Below, one piece after another: positions 13,204-25,870 of a stretch of DNA of 64,000 nt. This stretch comes from Diospyros lotus (Eukaryota; Streptophyta; Magnoliopsida; Ericales; Ebenaceae): assembly GCF_014633365.1 (NCBI RefSeq), contig NC_068347.1, positions 15,088,433 to 15,152,432 on the forward strand, in the 5' to 3' direction. The notes beneath the pieces are model-generated. The model worked only from the letters and a program-made list of their open reading frames with translations. It had not been told where the DNA came from and made no database searches. A program made the position numbers and the translations under genes. Every line of letters begins with the position of its first letter. The stretch's first letter is position 1.

Positions 13204-15201
13204 TGAAAGTAAAGCAAGATCGTTACGGGGTAAACAGCGTAGTTCAAAATTTTGAACTTACCCCGATCCCGGCGATTGGATCAACGTCGAAATTAAATCA
13301 TTCACAAACAAATAAATAAATCTAACCTTTAGATTATTGAGTCATTCGCGGATTCGAGCCGTCCAAGCGTCCGGCCTCTAACTCGTGATACGCGACACGC
13401 GTCTGTTGGCAAGGAGAGCGGAATAGGAGTGCTAGCTCCTTCTCCTTTGCGCGGCTTGTGTATGGACGGTAAAAGAACGCCCACGTTTCAAATCGATGCA
13501 AAAAGAAACGGGGAAGAGTGAACGGCAATGCGTTTTTCAACTCTTGAAAAACGACACCAAAATAACATCTATAATGGGCAACCTATAAAAGGATATTTAT
13601 AATGAAATATCCTAGGGTTTCTAAAACCCTAATGGATTGGGCTAGCCCATTAATTCTAATTTAATTAGAATCTTAAGTGGGCTTATTCTAGTCCAACTAG
13701 AAATATAATTAAATGGCTCAATCCTTTTATAAGTTAAATAAAATATTATGGCCCAAATCTAATTCAAGCCCAAATATATTTTATTTAATATTTGGCCCAA
13801 ATCTAATTTGGTCCAAATATAATATTTAATATTTGGCCCAAATCTAATTTAGTCCAAATATAATATTTATTTTAATATTTGGCCCAAATCCAATTTAGTC
13901 CAAATATAATATTTAATTTAATATTTGGCCCAAATCTAATTTAGTCCAAATATTAACTTAAGCCCCAAAATATTTTATTTCCTATTTGCCACTCCAACAA
14001 ATAGAAAATCATTAAATTAGAAACTCCTTCCTAATTTAATCAAATGCCATTTTTAGGAAACTCTTTCCATTATGACGACTCTCCTCGTCATATCGACGTC
14101 ATTACGTCTATTTGTTCTTTTTTCGTGAGAACCTACGACGGCACAACTTCTTGCCGAAGTGTCCCACTTAACCACACGTCCACTCTCCTGGTTTAAGCCA
14201 GGGACCGTGCCTATTGCGTATGACTCATTAGGCTTCCGAATATGTTGGCAATGTGTCGGTATGAACACATAAGACAAGATTGGCCTCTAGCAAGGCGTCA
14301 TGCCTACCCAATTATTCAGAAGTATTCATAATCCGCAAATAACCTTTCACGAGCATGGTTACCGTGTAATACGATCCTCTCGTCAATGTATCTTATGTGA
14401 TCTCAAGTATGGCGATGTGTTGCTTGATAATGATCACATGAGTTTTCTTCGGTCTTCCGGATATCTTCACTTAATAGAAAGTAAATCAATAACTCCTTAT
14501 TGATCTCTTTTACCATGGCCATGGATTTAAAGTGAATATCCACCGAAGGCGCCTTAGATACATCATCCTCTATCAAGGGATAGACGAGTCCCATCTTGGT
14601 TATACACCCATCTCCATAAGCCTCATGATATACCCAACGATCGCCCACTTGCAGCCTTTGTCTAGGCCCATCGAAACGATGTCAAAGCATACCGGTCTTC
14701 TTATGAGATGACCGTGACAACCTCAGGTCCAAGGATTAGTTACACCCATCTCGTATGAGAATTCCATCAACATATAATCAAAATGGATTCTCATGGCGAG
14801 TCATGTCCAGTGACACTTTCTCCAACATTGGTCACCTATGTACTTATCTAGGCATCCCCATGCCTATGGGTGTGAGACCCCCATTGCTATCACATAGCAA
14901 AAACATAGCACATACAAGTCTTACCGCAATTGTCAATGTCCATTCTTGACATTGCTACGACTTGGGACGTTTAATGATGTCTAGAAACTGTGATGCATCA
15001 TCTCACATCTTTATAGATTATTCACAGTATACATTATATGGACTTCTATCTAGTTTCATTCGGTTATTACAATAATAACAAGAAACTAATAGAATGACTT
15101 CTTGTGAATTTGAATAACTCCTTATTCAAATAATAACATGATTACAATTGTCAGTGTACAACATGCCCAATCTGATTGGGTCTAGAGCACCTACACTAAC
15201 A
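13204..15201 (-). mobile_element. 2 kb LTR-like insertion (TG...CA) nested in the copia element
   Basis: The copia host reads 'gcttatgatatc' before and 'atctatgctccagcttg' after this block, so it is a clean insertion in the last codons of pol. In the minus direction it begins TGTTAGTGTAGGTGCTCTAG and ends near ACTTTCA, as expected for an LTR. No internal element genes are attached, so it is most likely a solo LTR. The 5 bp flanks are ATCAC and ATCTA, a target duplication that is only partly conserved. It contains a minisatellite at 13747-13960. Confidence 0.6.
13747..13960. repeat. Minisatellite, about 45-50 bp unit, four to five copies
   Basis: The unit contains 'tttggcccaaatctaattt' followed by 'gtccaaatataatattta'. 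Copies differ by a few substitutions and by short extra 'ttta' blocks. It lies inside the LTR-like insertion and probably arose by slippage within it. Confidence 0.8.
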
Positions 15202-15422
15202 ATCTATGCTCCAGCTTGAGGGGGAGTATTAGAATTATTAGTATAATTAGATATATTGCATAATGTTGTATGTGTTTTTATTTATTTATTTGTTATAACT
15301 ATGTGTAATTAGGCTAAGCCCATAGACTAAGGCCGTAGGTTATTAAGCCCGTTGTGCCTATTATAAATAACACACTAAGAGACTATTCTCTTAGGTTTTT
15401 CTCTCATAATTGTTTTCTCACA
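15202..15422 (+). mobile_element. Copia 3' end: polypurine tract and 3' LTR
   Basis: 'atctatgctccagcttga' restores the end of the copia pol frame. It is followed by the polypurine tract 'gagggggag' (15218-15226) and an LTR starting TATTAGAATTATTAG (first bases TA where TG is expected). A TATA-like 'tataaataa' lies at 15362. The 3' limit is uncertain; CA at 15421-15422 is the best candidate. Confidence 0.6.
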
Positions 15423-18200
15423 GTAATCGCCAACCGTAATAGGTTCACTTAAAATGAGATTTCACTACCACCTTATACTGTCTTGAGCCGCTACTAGGCT
15501 CTTTTTTGGAACCCTCAGATCGTCATTAGGATATGGAGAGATTCTAGTGATGGGTCAAGGTGTTAGCCAATACCGAAATGAGTTTTGGTGCTATTTGATT
15601 GCTAATGGGTAGTGAATCTAGAAAGTCACACACCATATAGAATTGCGTTTGGTATCGACATCGTGCACCTGATGTGTCTTGGACATCATTAATAGTTAAT
15701 GATGGTTTTGGATGTGTCATTAAGTGTTAATGACTGCGGTTTGTTAATATTTAATGAGCTGATAATTCGCAGATTTGACTATTTGTTTAGATTATTGGCT
15801 GCTGTGGAAGTTGACTTCCTGTAGCTGAAAGTCGACTCTCCTAAAGCTGTAGTCAACTTGAAAGTCGACTCTTGCACCACCTCAACCAATTTTAAGTGCG
15901 GGACATGTGGCACGAAATTGGGCAGTGGCGGGGATGATCGGGTAAAATGTTGAGGACGAGAAATTGAAGAAGAAACAGAGACCATTTTTATTGCTTGCTT
16001 TGCCTCTGTTATTTTCTGCTTCTGTCTTCGTTCGTTTCTGCTTTTGATTAATTTCAAGTGCGTGATTATCATGCGAAGATATTGAGACACCTGGTGTTGG
16101 TGCTACGGGACCTCTATGTTTAGCATGGGAAGAGGTGACCGGAACGATACCGGACAACAAACTAGGTGTGGACGAACTAGAACCACCACAGCTTGAGGTA
16201 GATATGATCTTAGTACAGAAATTGGTCTTGTACTCCATCCCTACATCAGATTGTTGGTATGTGTTTAATTATATTCATGTGATGAATATGCGTGTTCCTT
16301 AAATACCACATATTGCCATACTGGATTTCCTTCAGCATATAATAGACATGTGAGTGGGTGTTGGAGAACATCCATTGAATGTGACACCTACGACGATCAC
16401 ATGGCTTGTGGATTAGTGATTTGTCACTAGCTCTCGATTGTGTATCTGATCCTTAGACTAGAGGTGATATAGTGTCTTGTGCATTGGTGTCAAAGATTTG
16501 TCATTGAACGGAACCATCCGGTGTAAGAGGTGGGAATGTTCTCTGCGCGGTCTCTGTGTAGTGGTGTATGGAGGCAGATGTCCGTTGATGGGATTCATTG
16601 ACCTCCATTAGTTGAAGGAGTACATCCTGCGTGGTCTATGTTGGTAGCGATTGGAAATTCCCTGGTTAGGGTGAGCATGAAATTGGAAAGAGTTCCAATG
16701 TCAGATTGGCTCCGACATGCTACCTCAGTCACACCTATGTAGATCAAACCCAATTACCGAGTCTTGTGAGTTTTTCAGTCCATGACTCTCACTCGGTTAG
16801 AATGTTAGTCAGTGGGAGGACTATAGTGTATGGTAATCGAGGAACCTTAACAAATTCATATAAAGTTCGACTTCATTACCATTAGAATCGTCCTGAATCC
16901 TAGCTGGAGGATACTTAAAATCTTTCAGGGTGCTCTAGAGATTTGGAAATAACCTCTTAGTAGGTCGATAGGGATCGACCAACGTCAAGGAGTTGACGTG
17001 TCCTGATCTTTCGTCCTAAGTAATGTATCGGATTAATGATCCATTTCTCTTGGTGTGTTCCTCATCGCTATTCGTCAGTGACGTTGGTTGCTTGCATGTG
17101 TTGGACACAAGGATCTTTGGGCATGGGAGATTGTTATTCGATAGCAATGGCCTTGGTTGCATTATTGAATAGTGCAGAGGCTATTATTCGTTAATAGTGA
17201 GGCTAGAATGCAACGTGATCAAAGTGGGCGGATGGGGTTGCTTCAATCGACCGAACCCTTTAGGTCAGTTGACTAAATTGGAACTGTGAGGTTCAGATTG
17301 ATAAGCAGCTTTAGTCGACTAGACCATGCAATTCGATCTACCGAACCTGAACCGCAAGCGTTTAGTTGAATTCAGTTGGTCAAACATTGCAGTTCAATCT
17401 ACCAAAATTTTGCCACACTTGTCGCGTTCGAGCATTTATTATTCTAATGCATTGCAAAAAGGGGGTATGGGTTTAAGGAGAAGATTTCACGAAAAGAGAA
17501 GAAAGATTTGCAGATTTTCAAGAGGGTTTTAAGAGAGTCTCTCTCATGACTACTCCTCTCTTCATCTTCTCATTCATTCTTCCTTGTTTGTTGCTCGTGG
17601 CTTCTTCTTCTTCTCCCTTGTTGAGCTATGGCCATAGCTTCTTCTTGCTCCAAGCTTTAACCAAGGAGCAACCAAAGAGGGAACCATGGTAGAGCTTCGG
17701 GTCACCTCCTTCAAGAGGGTCCTAGCATGGCTTCATTGGAGGGTTCCAAGAACATCTCAGGCATGGAGTGACTAAGTCCTCCACACTTGAGGATGAGGGT
17801 TGGTTACCCGACATTGTAGTTAGTTTGAAGGAGCTAATTGGGTCGGACGAACAACAAGGAGGCGGGGTGGTCGCTCAACCTTGAAAGCTTGCTCATGGGA
17901 GTTCATCTGTACAGCAAGGAGAAGGAGCATCCCTTTAGACAACCGACACCTGTCCTTCTTGAAAGGTATACTGATAAAAACCCCCTATGGCATGGTTTTA
18001 TTTTTATTGCATATGGATGAGTTATATCAAATCTCGCAAGGATTGTTTTTCGCTTCTTCTTTCCATTGCTCTAATGTTGTTTTTGGTTTTGAAAATGTTT
18101 TAAAACCTATAGATCCTTGCAATGATCCACTCGAGGTTGGTTTTTGGCCTTGGGCCCCGTTTTTCTTCGCTTCCTTTCACTCCCAACACCATTCCCAGAT
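15423..18200. other. No recognisable gene; possible old retroelement DNA
   Basis: Moderate GC for this window with recurring 'agtcgactagacc'/'tcgaccgaacc' phrases around 17240-17350. Longer open frames (17326-17532 and 17838-18234) have no recognisable domain. The stretch 17540-17830 looks like a transcribed leader or LTR U5, but nothing decisive is seen. Confidence 0.35.
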
Positions 18201-18411
18201 GATATCTAGCTATTGCACCAGCCATATTCTTTGACCAACATTGTTCTTTGCATATCCAGGCATATGAGGGAATCATTTATGGGATATTGTGTAATATGCA
18301 ATTGGCAATACTTGCGGAAGTCTTTCACTTTGTTCAGAAGAACAATGAAGAAGAATTAATGCCTCTCCTTGTTAGAACTCTTAAAGTTCAACATTGGATT
18401 CGATCACACTA
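18201..18411 (+). other. Unidentified exon-like reading frame
   Basis: One frame stays open from about 18201 to a TAG at 18411. It has protein-like composition (EGIIYGILCNMQLAILAEVF, then KNNEEELMPLLVRTLKVQ). A plausible acceptor 'tttgcatatccag' ends at about 18261. I do not recognise the family. It lies about 350 bp upstream of the fucosidase fragment but does not match the fucosidase as I know it. It could be a decayed exon of a captured gene. Confidence 0.25.
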
Positions 18412-18754
18412 GAAAAATGATTGTGAAGGCAAACTTAAGCATCACATCATCATCACTTGATAACCAAATTAATAATATTATTTATCTACTTATCCATGTT
18501 TTGCTTTAGGAACTTAGTAGATGCATTTTTTCTTCATGGATCTTCAAAGGACACAGTGTTTCATCTGTTTTTTCTTGCCCCCTGCCCCCCACAAAAAAAA
18601 AAAAAAGGATAAAAGGAATGAGGAAAATGAAGAGAAAAAGAATGGTGAAGAAACTTTTCATGCTTAAACAATAAGCATATTATGTTCTTTCTGAGATGCT
18701 TTCTAAGTACCGGCCAGTTGCCAAGAGTTACACTTCATTGTGTTGCTTCATGAT

Positions 18755-19085
18755 AGATATTTACAAGGAGGAGATTCCTTTGGGCATGATTGGGTACCTG
18801 CTAGAGGTGATGTCCCCATCAGATCTGGTTGGTTTTGGCAAGCATCTGAAGCTCCAAAGTCTACAAGGACTCTTCTTGACATATACTACATAATCAGTTG
18901 GCAGAAACTGTATGTTCTTATATTCGTACCTCTAAACTCTTTGGGTCTAGTATCAGATGAAGATATACATGTACTTTAAGGAATTCACTAAGCTTCGGAC
19001 ATCCATATTCTCCCATAACTTGGCAAAAAATACCCTTGTAAGCAATACAAGACGAGGCATTACTGATTCTCAGTACAGGCCCCAA
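18755..19085 (+). pseudogene. Alpha-L-fucosidase (GH29, plant FUC1-like) fragment
   Basis: The + strand encodes GDSFGHDWVPA and 'IRSGWFWQASEAPKS', then 'LLDIYY', followed after a one-base frame change by SVGRNCM-like sequence, then NSLGLVSDEDIHVL. After another shift (around 18975) it continues with EFTKLRTSIFSHNLAKNTL and 'ITDSQYRPQNV'. This is the C-terminal part of the catalytic region of plant family 29 alpha-L-fucosidases, which remove fucose from cell-wall glycans such as xyloglucan. At least two frameshifts break it. No upstream catalytic exons and no C-terminal domain are present nearby, so it is an isolated pseudogene piece. Confidence 0.8.
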
Positions 19086-19279
19086 AATGTATCATATTCC
19101 AATCAATAAAAACATTATTAGTTATTTATTTATACTATAACATCTTGAGATAAATTTTTCTATCCAATTTTAAAAATAAAAACTAAGTTACTAAACAATA
19201 GACACGGGCTTCCTCTAATTACTTTTTCTTTTTATAAAATAAAACTCTAACTAATTATTTATCCATATATACAGACTTA

Positions 19280-20595
19280 AATTCATGACCTTAGGTGTCT
19301 TCCTCGACCCCAAGCATCATAATAAGGGTATATTCATCCCTCTTCTCTTGTGACCTTAGGTGTCCCACCTGACCCCAAGCATCACAATGAGGGTTTGCTT
19401 GGCCCCTCATCCATCAACACATGAACAGTTTCTTGGTCATTCACAACATGAACTACTAATGATATGGCTTTCACACACATATCAATACATGCCCAACTCA
19501 TTTATACCTGATCTGGATTCCTCTGAATCTCAATTAGACTCGCTAGGGATTTTCCATCTCATATAAATGCCTACTAGGGTCCATTTGCCATACACCTATC
19601 ATTTCTTAGGATAAACCTCGTTTCATCTCGAAACCAGTCAGGGTCCACTCGTACCCTAGGTATATCGCCTCTGGGATTGTTATAACGATACGCTCACATC
19701 GTACCACATCCATCTAACATCTGTACATCACACACGACTCCTCTTAGAGTCCTTCTGAAGGCTAGTTATGTCATGCCTACCTTGTCCATGACATGCATAT
19801 GCATTACATGCATGCTCCGCTCAAAGTGTCACTGTATGTAACCTTACTCCCTGAAGCTCGTCACGTGGCCTGTTGACGACTATTTTCCTTGAGCTTTGAG
19901 TTAATTCCCACTTTAGCTCACTCAATCTCAAGCGCACAAGCTTTATTGCACCACCTCTAAGAGAAAAACTCTATTCCCTCAAGCATGCTTAGCCAATTGC
20001 CCAACATAAGGACCCTCCACTAATCTCTTCCCGGATTAGTTATGCCATGGGCTCTTCTTGCCCCTTCATGACTCTTGTCAAGACTCGGCTTCGTGTCCCC
20101 ACACAAGCCTCAACACTTCAACCTCAAGGAATTTTCATCCTTAGAACGCCCCCAAATTCCCGCATTCGAGTTCTTAACACCAACACCCACATTTGGGTTT
20201 TTGGTTCTTCATTGCTCCGACCCGTATACCACTTACGAGCATATCATCTCAACCCATGATATTTTCTTATTCCAAGAGCAGGAATATTCGAGCATACCCT
20301 TAAAACCACCACAGGCCTTATTGCCTCGACCCAATCCTTAGGGTCCTCGGACCACATGTCCTTACTTTCGAGGCCATCGAATCAATCTCTCATCAAACCT
20401 CAAAATTACAAACCACCATTCCCGACCCCAACTCATCAATTAGGACATTCTGACTTACATCCAAATTATGCCAAACATCCTCGACTCATAACTCAGACAA
20501 TTTTCCTCACACTAATCACTTAACCGACCATACATAACACCACCAATGCACTAGCTTTCCCCACTCATATTGCTAGCCATGCTCTTATACCACTT
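19280..20595 (-). mobile_element. Ty3/gypsy internal leader downstream of a primer-binding site
   Basis: On the minus strand, a sequence resembling an initiator-tRNA-Met primer-binding site, TGGTATAAGAGC (20592-20581), follows the LTR end. The region below is non-coding leader-like DNA. No gag or pol frame is recognised, so the element is truncated. A tandem duplication of about 64 bp ('ccttaggtgtc', 'gaccccaagcatca') is visible at 19287-19415. Confidence 0.5.
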
Positions 20596-21893
20596 TGTGA
20601 CGCCCTAACCCCCACTACCGGGTGCCATAGTAACCCACGGTTACAACCCCGGCCTATCTAGAAAGACGATTATGCCCTACCAACATAAAGTATTAAAATA
20701 ATATGGGTGCCCTAGGTGGGAAGCATGCTCAATAAAATACTTCAATAGTAAAGCATGTTTTATAATCCTGACTGCAACCGACCAATTCACATTCCCAACA
20801 AAACACACACTGAGTTAGTGATAGGGGGAACCTTAATTTGATCTTAATTAGATTTTATTTAAGTCATAGCCGTACAAAGCACATATATATATATTACAAA
20901 AATGACACAGAAACACGACCCCTATCCTTACTTTCTGCAATCACTGTTAACCGACGACTCTTCCACCAACACCGCTTTCCTTTTCTTAGACCCCAAGCCA
21001 TCTATTAGGTTAGTGGAGGTAAAGATGTGAGTCTGAGGACTCAGTAAAGACAATATGCAATGTAGTAAATTAATAAGCATGACATTATAGATAAAAATAA
21101 AGTGCAACATGCATGCAAGTCAGTCCATCGCACCTATCTCAGGCTTTAGGTGACCCCTAGTGGTTCCCTTTATGGCCCCGTCCTAGGACTTTCAGGGTCA
21201 AAAACCCATTGCCCCATGCCTAGGAACTCCCTTGACATCTCATGCAAGCCATGACAAAAGAAATTTACACACAAAGCATATTAAACCTTTGCCTCAAATC
21301 GCTTGTCACTCGGTGATTAACTCTGTTACGTTAAACAAACCGGCAGCGCACCCGCAATTCCCTTATCACAATTATACACACACATATATATATCCATAAG
21401 GCTAAGTAATCCATTAGATAACCACGGATTACTAATTTAACTAGTTTGACTAATTCCAAACATTATCTACCAATTTAATTCATTAATTACACTAACTACT
21501 TTAATTAACTTAATAAATTAACTAGTTAAGTTAACTATTCATCAATTGAAGTAAACTATACTTTGAAATTAATTTTGTTACCTCACTGTTGAGTTCTTCC
21601 TCTTCAAATTCACGAACCAACTTTTCTCCACTTCACTTCATGGCTTCAATCCACACCCACGTTCACCTATTTATAGGCATGGCCACCCCCCAATTTTCAT
21701 CCCAAACCATGGTTTAACCCACTGAATTAAGGCTAATAATGGTCTCGATTCTTCTCTTGCTACGTGGCTGTAAATTGGCAAATAATGAAGGGATGAAATA
21801 CAGGAAAAATGGATGGGTGGCAAGGGAGACACCAGCACGTTCCACATGGTGCGGCTGGGCCACGCAAGGCCGGCACTTGGCCTCCCCGAAATG
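20596..21893 (-). mobile_element. Ty3/gypsy LTR, minus strand, cut by a CACTA end
   Basis: On the minus strand the LTR ends with GGGGGTTAGGGCGTCACA at 20596, three bases before the primer-binding site. A TATA-like 'cctataaatagg' lies near 21665-21676 on the minus strand, placing U3 above it. The upper end is not seen because a CACTA terminus begins at 21894. The 'tgagtctgaggactcagtaa' region (21028) matches the style of the LTR at 3441-5325. Confidence 0.5.
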
Positions 21894-22790
21894 CACTACA
21901 AGAATTTGGGGGTTTTATCCACACATAAATTACCCACACATATTGATAATATGTGTGGGTGATTAAATTAGACAAACTTGTTACATTATCCACATTTGTT
22001 ATGTGTGGGTAAATTGATATACCTACACTTATTTTGGCGGAAAAAATTCCCTCCACTTTTAGAGGTTGGCAGGATATTTTTTGGTAAAATTTTAGCTGAC
22101 GTGACATTTTATTTTAGATTATATTACCCATACATATTAATAAATGTTACACATGTGTGGGTAATTGTTTATAAATTTACCCACACATAATTGCAAATGA
22201 TATATATGTGTGGGTATCCAGGTATGAGCTGATGTGACAGTTTTTTGGATTATATTGCCCACACATATTAATAAATGTTATGTATGTGTGGCTAATGATT
22301 TATAAACTTACCCACACATAAATTACCCACACATATTATATGTGGCTATTTACCCACACATAATGGTAATATGTGTGGGTGATTAAATTAGACAAAGTCA
22401 TTATATTATCCACATTTATTATGTGTGGATAACTTGATATACCCCAACTTATTTTAGCAGAAAAATTCCCTCCACTTTCAAATATTGGTGGGATATTTTT
22501 CGATAAAATGTTAACTAATGTGACATTTATTTTGGATTATATTGCCCACACATATTAATAAATGTTAAACATGTGTGGGTAATTATTTATAAACTGACCC
22601 ACACATAATTACAAAAGTTATATTTGTGTGGGTACATACGTATTAGTAGAATTAGTAATTTTTTGGATTATATTGTCTACATATATTAATAAATGTTATG
22701 TATGTGTGAGTAATTATTTGTAAACTTACCCACACATAATTACAAATGTTATATATATGTGGGCATCCACGTATCTATAATTTTATACTT
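21894..22790 (+). mobile_element. CACTA transposon end with 'acccacacata' subterminal repeats
   Basis: It starts with CACTACAAGAATTTGGGGG. Dozens of copies of 'acccacacat' / 'atgtgtgggt' follow in both orientations, the hallmark of CACTA subterminal regions. The block is internally duplicated: roughly 21930-22320 and 22345-22790 share the same order (gtgtgggtgattaaattaga, 'ccctccactttt', 'gtgacatt', 'ttggattatattgcc'). No 3' terminus is found, so this is an isolated or incomplete element. Confidence 0.75.
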
Positions 22791-23302
22791 AAATTACAAA
22801 ACTATGTCATTTTAATTTTTATAATTTAAAATAATTTATTTTTTATTTTATTTACAAATACAAATAATAAACCTAAAACTAAATTTCTACACTAAAAATC
22901 TGCTTTCCCTAAATCTCAGGCTCTTTTACTCATCTGCTTATTTCTAAAATTCCTAAAACCTTAACAAATACACAGTACTATTAAGCTCATAAAAAGTTTC
23001 TATGGAACTTGAGACAAAGTTGCGAAACTCTGGACCTTTTCCGTCCTTTGCAACGTTTCTCATACTGGTTAATTTTCAAGTTTATCTCGGTCTTTTTTAA
23101 CCTTGTTTATGATCCCATCTCATATGTTCTCTTCTCTTCTTTCTCTTTTCTCTGATTTTTTTGTGTTTAGGGTTATATTTATAGTTTTTTCTTATTGAAT
23201 CTATTTTCATTAATTCTTAACATAAAAGAATTATTAAGATTTAACTGACACTATTATAAGTAATTCTTAATATAATTTTGTAAATGCACTAATATAATTA
23301 TT
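22791..23302. other. AT-rich DNA, no gene seen
   Basis: No coding signal. The last 90 bp (ttattaagatttaactgaca..., 'tgtaaatgcac') reappear in diverged form at about 25890-25990, beyond the next transposon pieces. This suggests an older repeat split or duplicated by later insertions. Confidence 0.4.
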
Positions 23303-23307
23303 AAGCT

Positions 23308-25456
23308 TGTAACATCCTAGATTTTCAACTCAAATATGATGTAATACCTGAGGTTATTAGGTTCTAATATTTGAGGAAATGGGTCTTTTCAAGGGATTAT
23401 AGAAGCCTTGAGGCAAAGGTTCAGTTTCTGAACCAGTGGCAAAATCATAAATACTGAAGTTTGGGTAAAAGTGTAATTTACCTAAAATCTTGGGGTGCTA
23501 AGTGTAATTTATCCATTTTTCAAGGAACAAAAAGTGCAATTAAAAATGGCCCACGGACCAAGTTGCAAGGGTCTAAGTACAAATTACCCGAAAAGTTTGG
23601 GCCAAGGTGTAGTTCTTGAAACTTGTAGCTAGATCATTAGAATAATGAATTGGGCCAACTAAACCATTTGGGAGTAATGATTGCGGATTCCAAACTTATT
23701 CCAATATAGTTAAGTAATGATTGCGGATCTCAAATAACATTTAATCCATTGTTGGATTATTTTGAAATTCAAGACTTAGCTTCCAAAAGTATTCAAACCT
23801 TATCTTCAATGACACATGGCAATCAACCATTGGTCACTTGGAAGATAAGATAAGGTCACATGATGGCTCATAATGACCATTTGAGGTGGCATTGCATGAT
23901 TGGCTAAGGAAAAGCTTACTTAGCTTCCAAGTTTGCAAAAGTCTCCAAACCTTATCCCTAAGGACATGTGGCAAGCATTCATTGGCCTTTTGGAGATAGG
24001 ATTTGAAGTGTAATGATGAGAAATATGGAAAATGCAATTAACCATGTGGGATTTAGTTGTTAATTAAAAGTGTAATAATGGGAAATATAGAAAAATGAAT
24101 TAACCATGTGGGATGTAATGATGGAGAATCTTAAAAATTAAATTAAACATGTGATGGCTCATATCTCAAGGGAGACTAGTCGTAAGGGCATGAAAATGCA
24201 CAAATCTTTGGGGACACATGGCATATTTTAATTGGATGCTCATGGATGGAATGATGACTCGACATGTGGCGCGATTTGGTTGGTCGAAGTTTCCTATAAA
24301 TAAGGGCTTTGGAGTTATTCATTTTGGGCACCAAGTAAGGAGGAAAAGGAAGGGAGTTTGAGAGAGAAAAAAGTTGTCAAAAAGAAGGGAGAAAGTCGAG
24401 GGAGAATAAGCCTTGACATAATTTTTGGGTCTTTCTCGAAGTTTGTGCCAAGCAATAAGAAAAACTGTGAGAAAACCCATTCTGCTCATTGTAAATCGTG
24501 CTTCCTAAGGTAACCAATCAAGGTGAGTGATTCTTGCATGTTTTGTGGCATTTTGAGCATTTGTTGCTTCACTTGTGTGTGGATGTTGGCTTGCATATCA
24601 TGCTTTCGTGGCTTACATGTCATATTTTCCCTTGGCTATGCATATTCCTTCTACTTTGTCATATATCATGTTTGTGTTGGTAACTGTGGCAAGTTGTTGG
24701 GCCATCATGGAAGAACTCGTGCTCTTGCGGTGAGCCAAGGAGTGACTATGATGACCGCGAAGGTGATTGCAACACCTTGGCATTGCTACCACAGGGGTGG
24801 ATTTCATAACATTATTACATTTGCACGCATGTACTTACCTTTTCTGAGTCACTTACTTAGATGTCAATATCTAACTTGGGTTGAAGCCCCTGAGACATTT
24901 AATGTCCTAGGTATATTAACATGCCAGGTACCCCGAAGACAAGCAAAAGAAAAGGCTACGAGGAGGCTGATGTTTAGTGTAACCCCATGTTGTTCATGTG
25001 CTATGGATCTTACGTAACCTTTGGTTTTGTTTGAGCATTATGTACTACAATTGTATAAACAGGGGTTATGTAAGGGTTTTTACCTTTTATGCTGTTGAGG
25101 GTGTAAGTCGGGGTTACTATGTACTATGAACATGGTAAGAGTTGTTTGTTGGATTTTGGAAGTTTTTTAATGATGTTTTGTAAATAGAAGCTAGGATACT
25201 CAAAGTTGTAAGAAGTGTGTATGTGTGAGTGTCCTACAATTGCTCCTGCAATGATGTGTTATTTTTTTAGAATATTGGAAGTCGTGAGCATTTCTTGTAC
25301 TTATAAAGGAAATACAGTGAAAACCTCTTTATTTAGCTTTGATTAAGCTTTCTGGTTCGATCCAACGCTTCCGTTGATAAGGGTTTCCATAACGCCCATA
25401 GGTGATGTGTTCTTATATTTCACTTTGTTATGTATTTGGAAAAGTGGGGCATTACA
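23308..25456 (+). mobile_element. Solo LTR, Ty3/gypsy type, with 5 bp target duplication
   Basis: A 2149 bp block starts TGTAACATCC and ends GGGGCATTACA, giving matched short inverted ends. It is flanked on both sides by the direct repeat AAGCT (23303-23307 and 25457-25461). A TATA-like box 'cctataaataag' at 24293 fits a U3/R boundary on the + strand. No primer-binding site, polypurine tract or coding sequence is present, so the block is a solo LTR left by recombination between the two LTRs of an element. A 164-codon open frame inside it (24523-25017) has no domain and is taken as chance. Confidence 0.85.
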
Positions 25457-25701
25457 AAGCTGTTATAATTAAATATTAATTATTTATTGATAATACAATA
25501 TTTTAAAAATTACGAACATATTAAAAAGAATACAATATATGATGTGGATCGTGCTTCATTAGTGTATTTGGACAAGCACAATGGAAAGAATTCAAAGATA
25601 TGGTCATAGTGATTAGTGTTCAGTCTTATCGGCGTAGATGTGTTCAACCTTGGTCTCCTCCTCGCTATGCTCTCTTTCATTTTGATTTTGTTGATGAGTT
25701 A

Positions 25702-25870
25702 CACTATAAAAAAAAAGAGTTATTAACGACCAAAAGCTAACGACGACATTAATTTTGATGGTTAATATAGTATTATTAATGACTAAATATAAATCATGTC
25801 ATTATAAGATAAATCTTAACGACAGGCTAAATAAGTCGTCGTTAATAAACCATTTTCCCGTCGTTATTGA
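25702..25870 (+). mobile_element. CACTA-like end with 'taacgac' subterminal repeats
   Basis: It starts CACTATAAAAAAAAAGAG. It carries repeated 'ttaacgac' / 'gtcgttaat' motifs in both orientations to about 25860. The organisation is that of a CACTA subterminal region, but the terminus is less canonical than those at 8666 and 21894. No partner end is found. Confidence 0.55.

Noticed and set aside
24523..25017. 164-codon open frame on the + strand
   Set aside because: It lies wholly inside the solo LTR, has no recognisable domain and is rich in Cys/Phe/Tyr as expected of chance translation.
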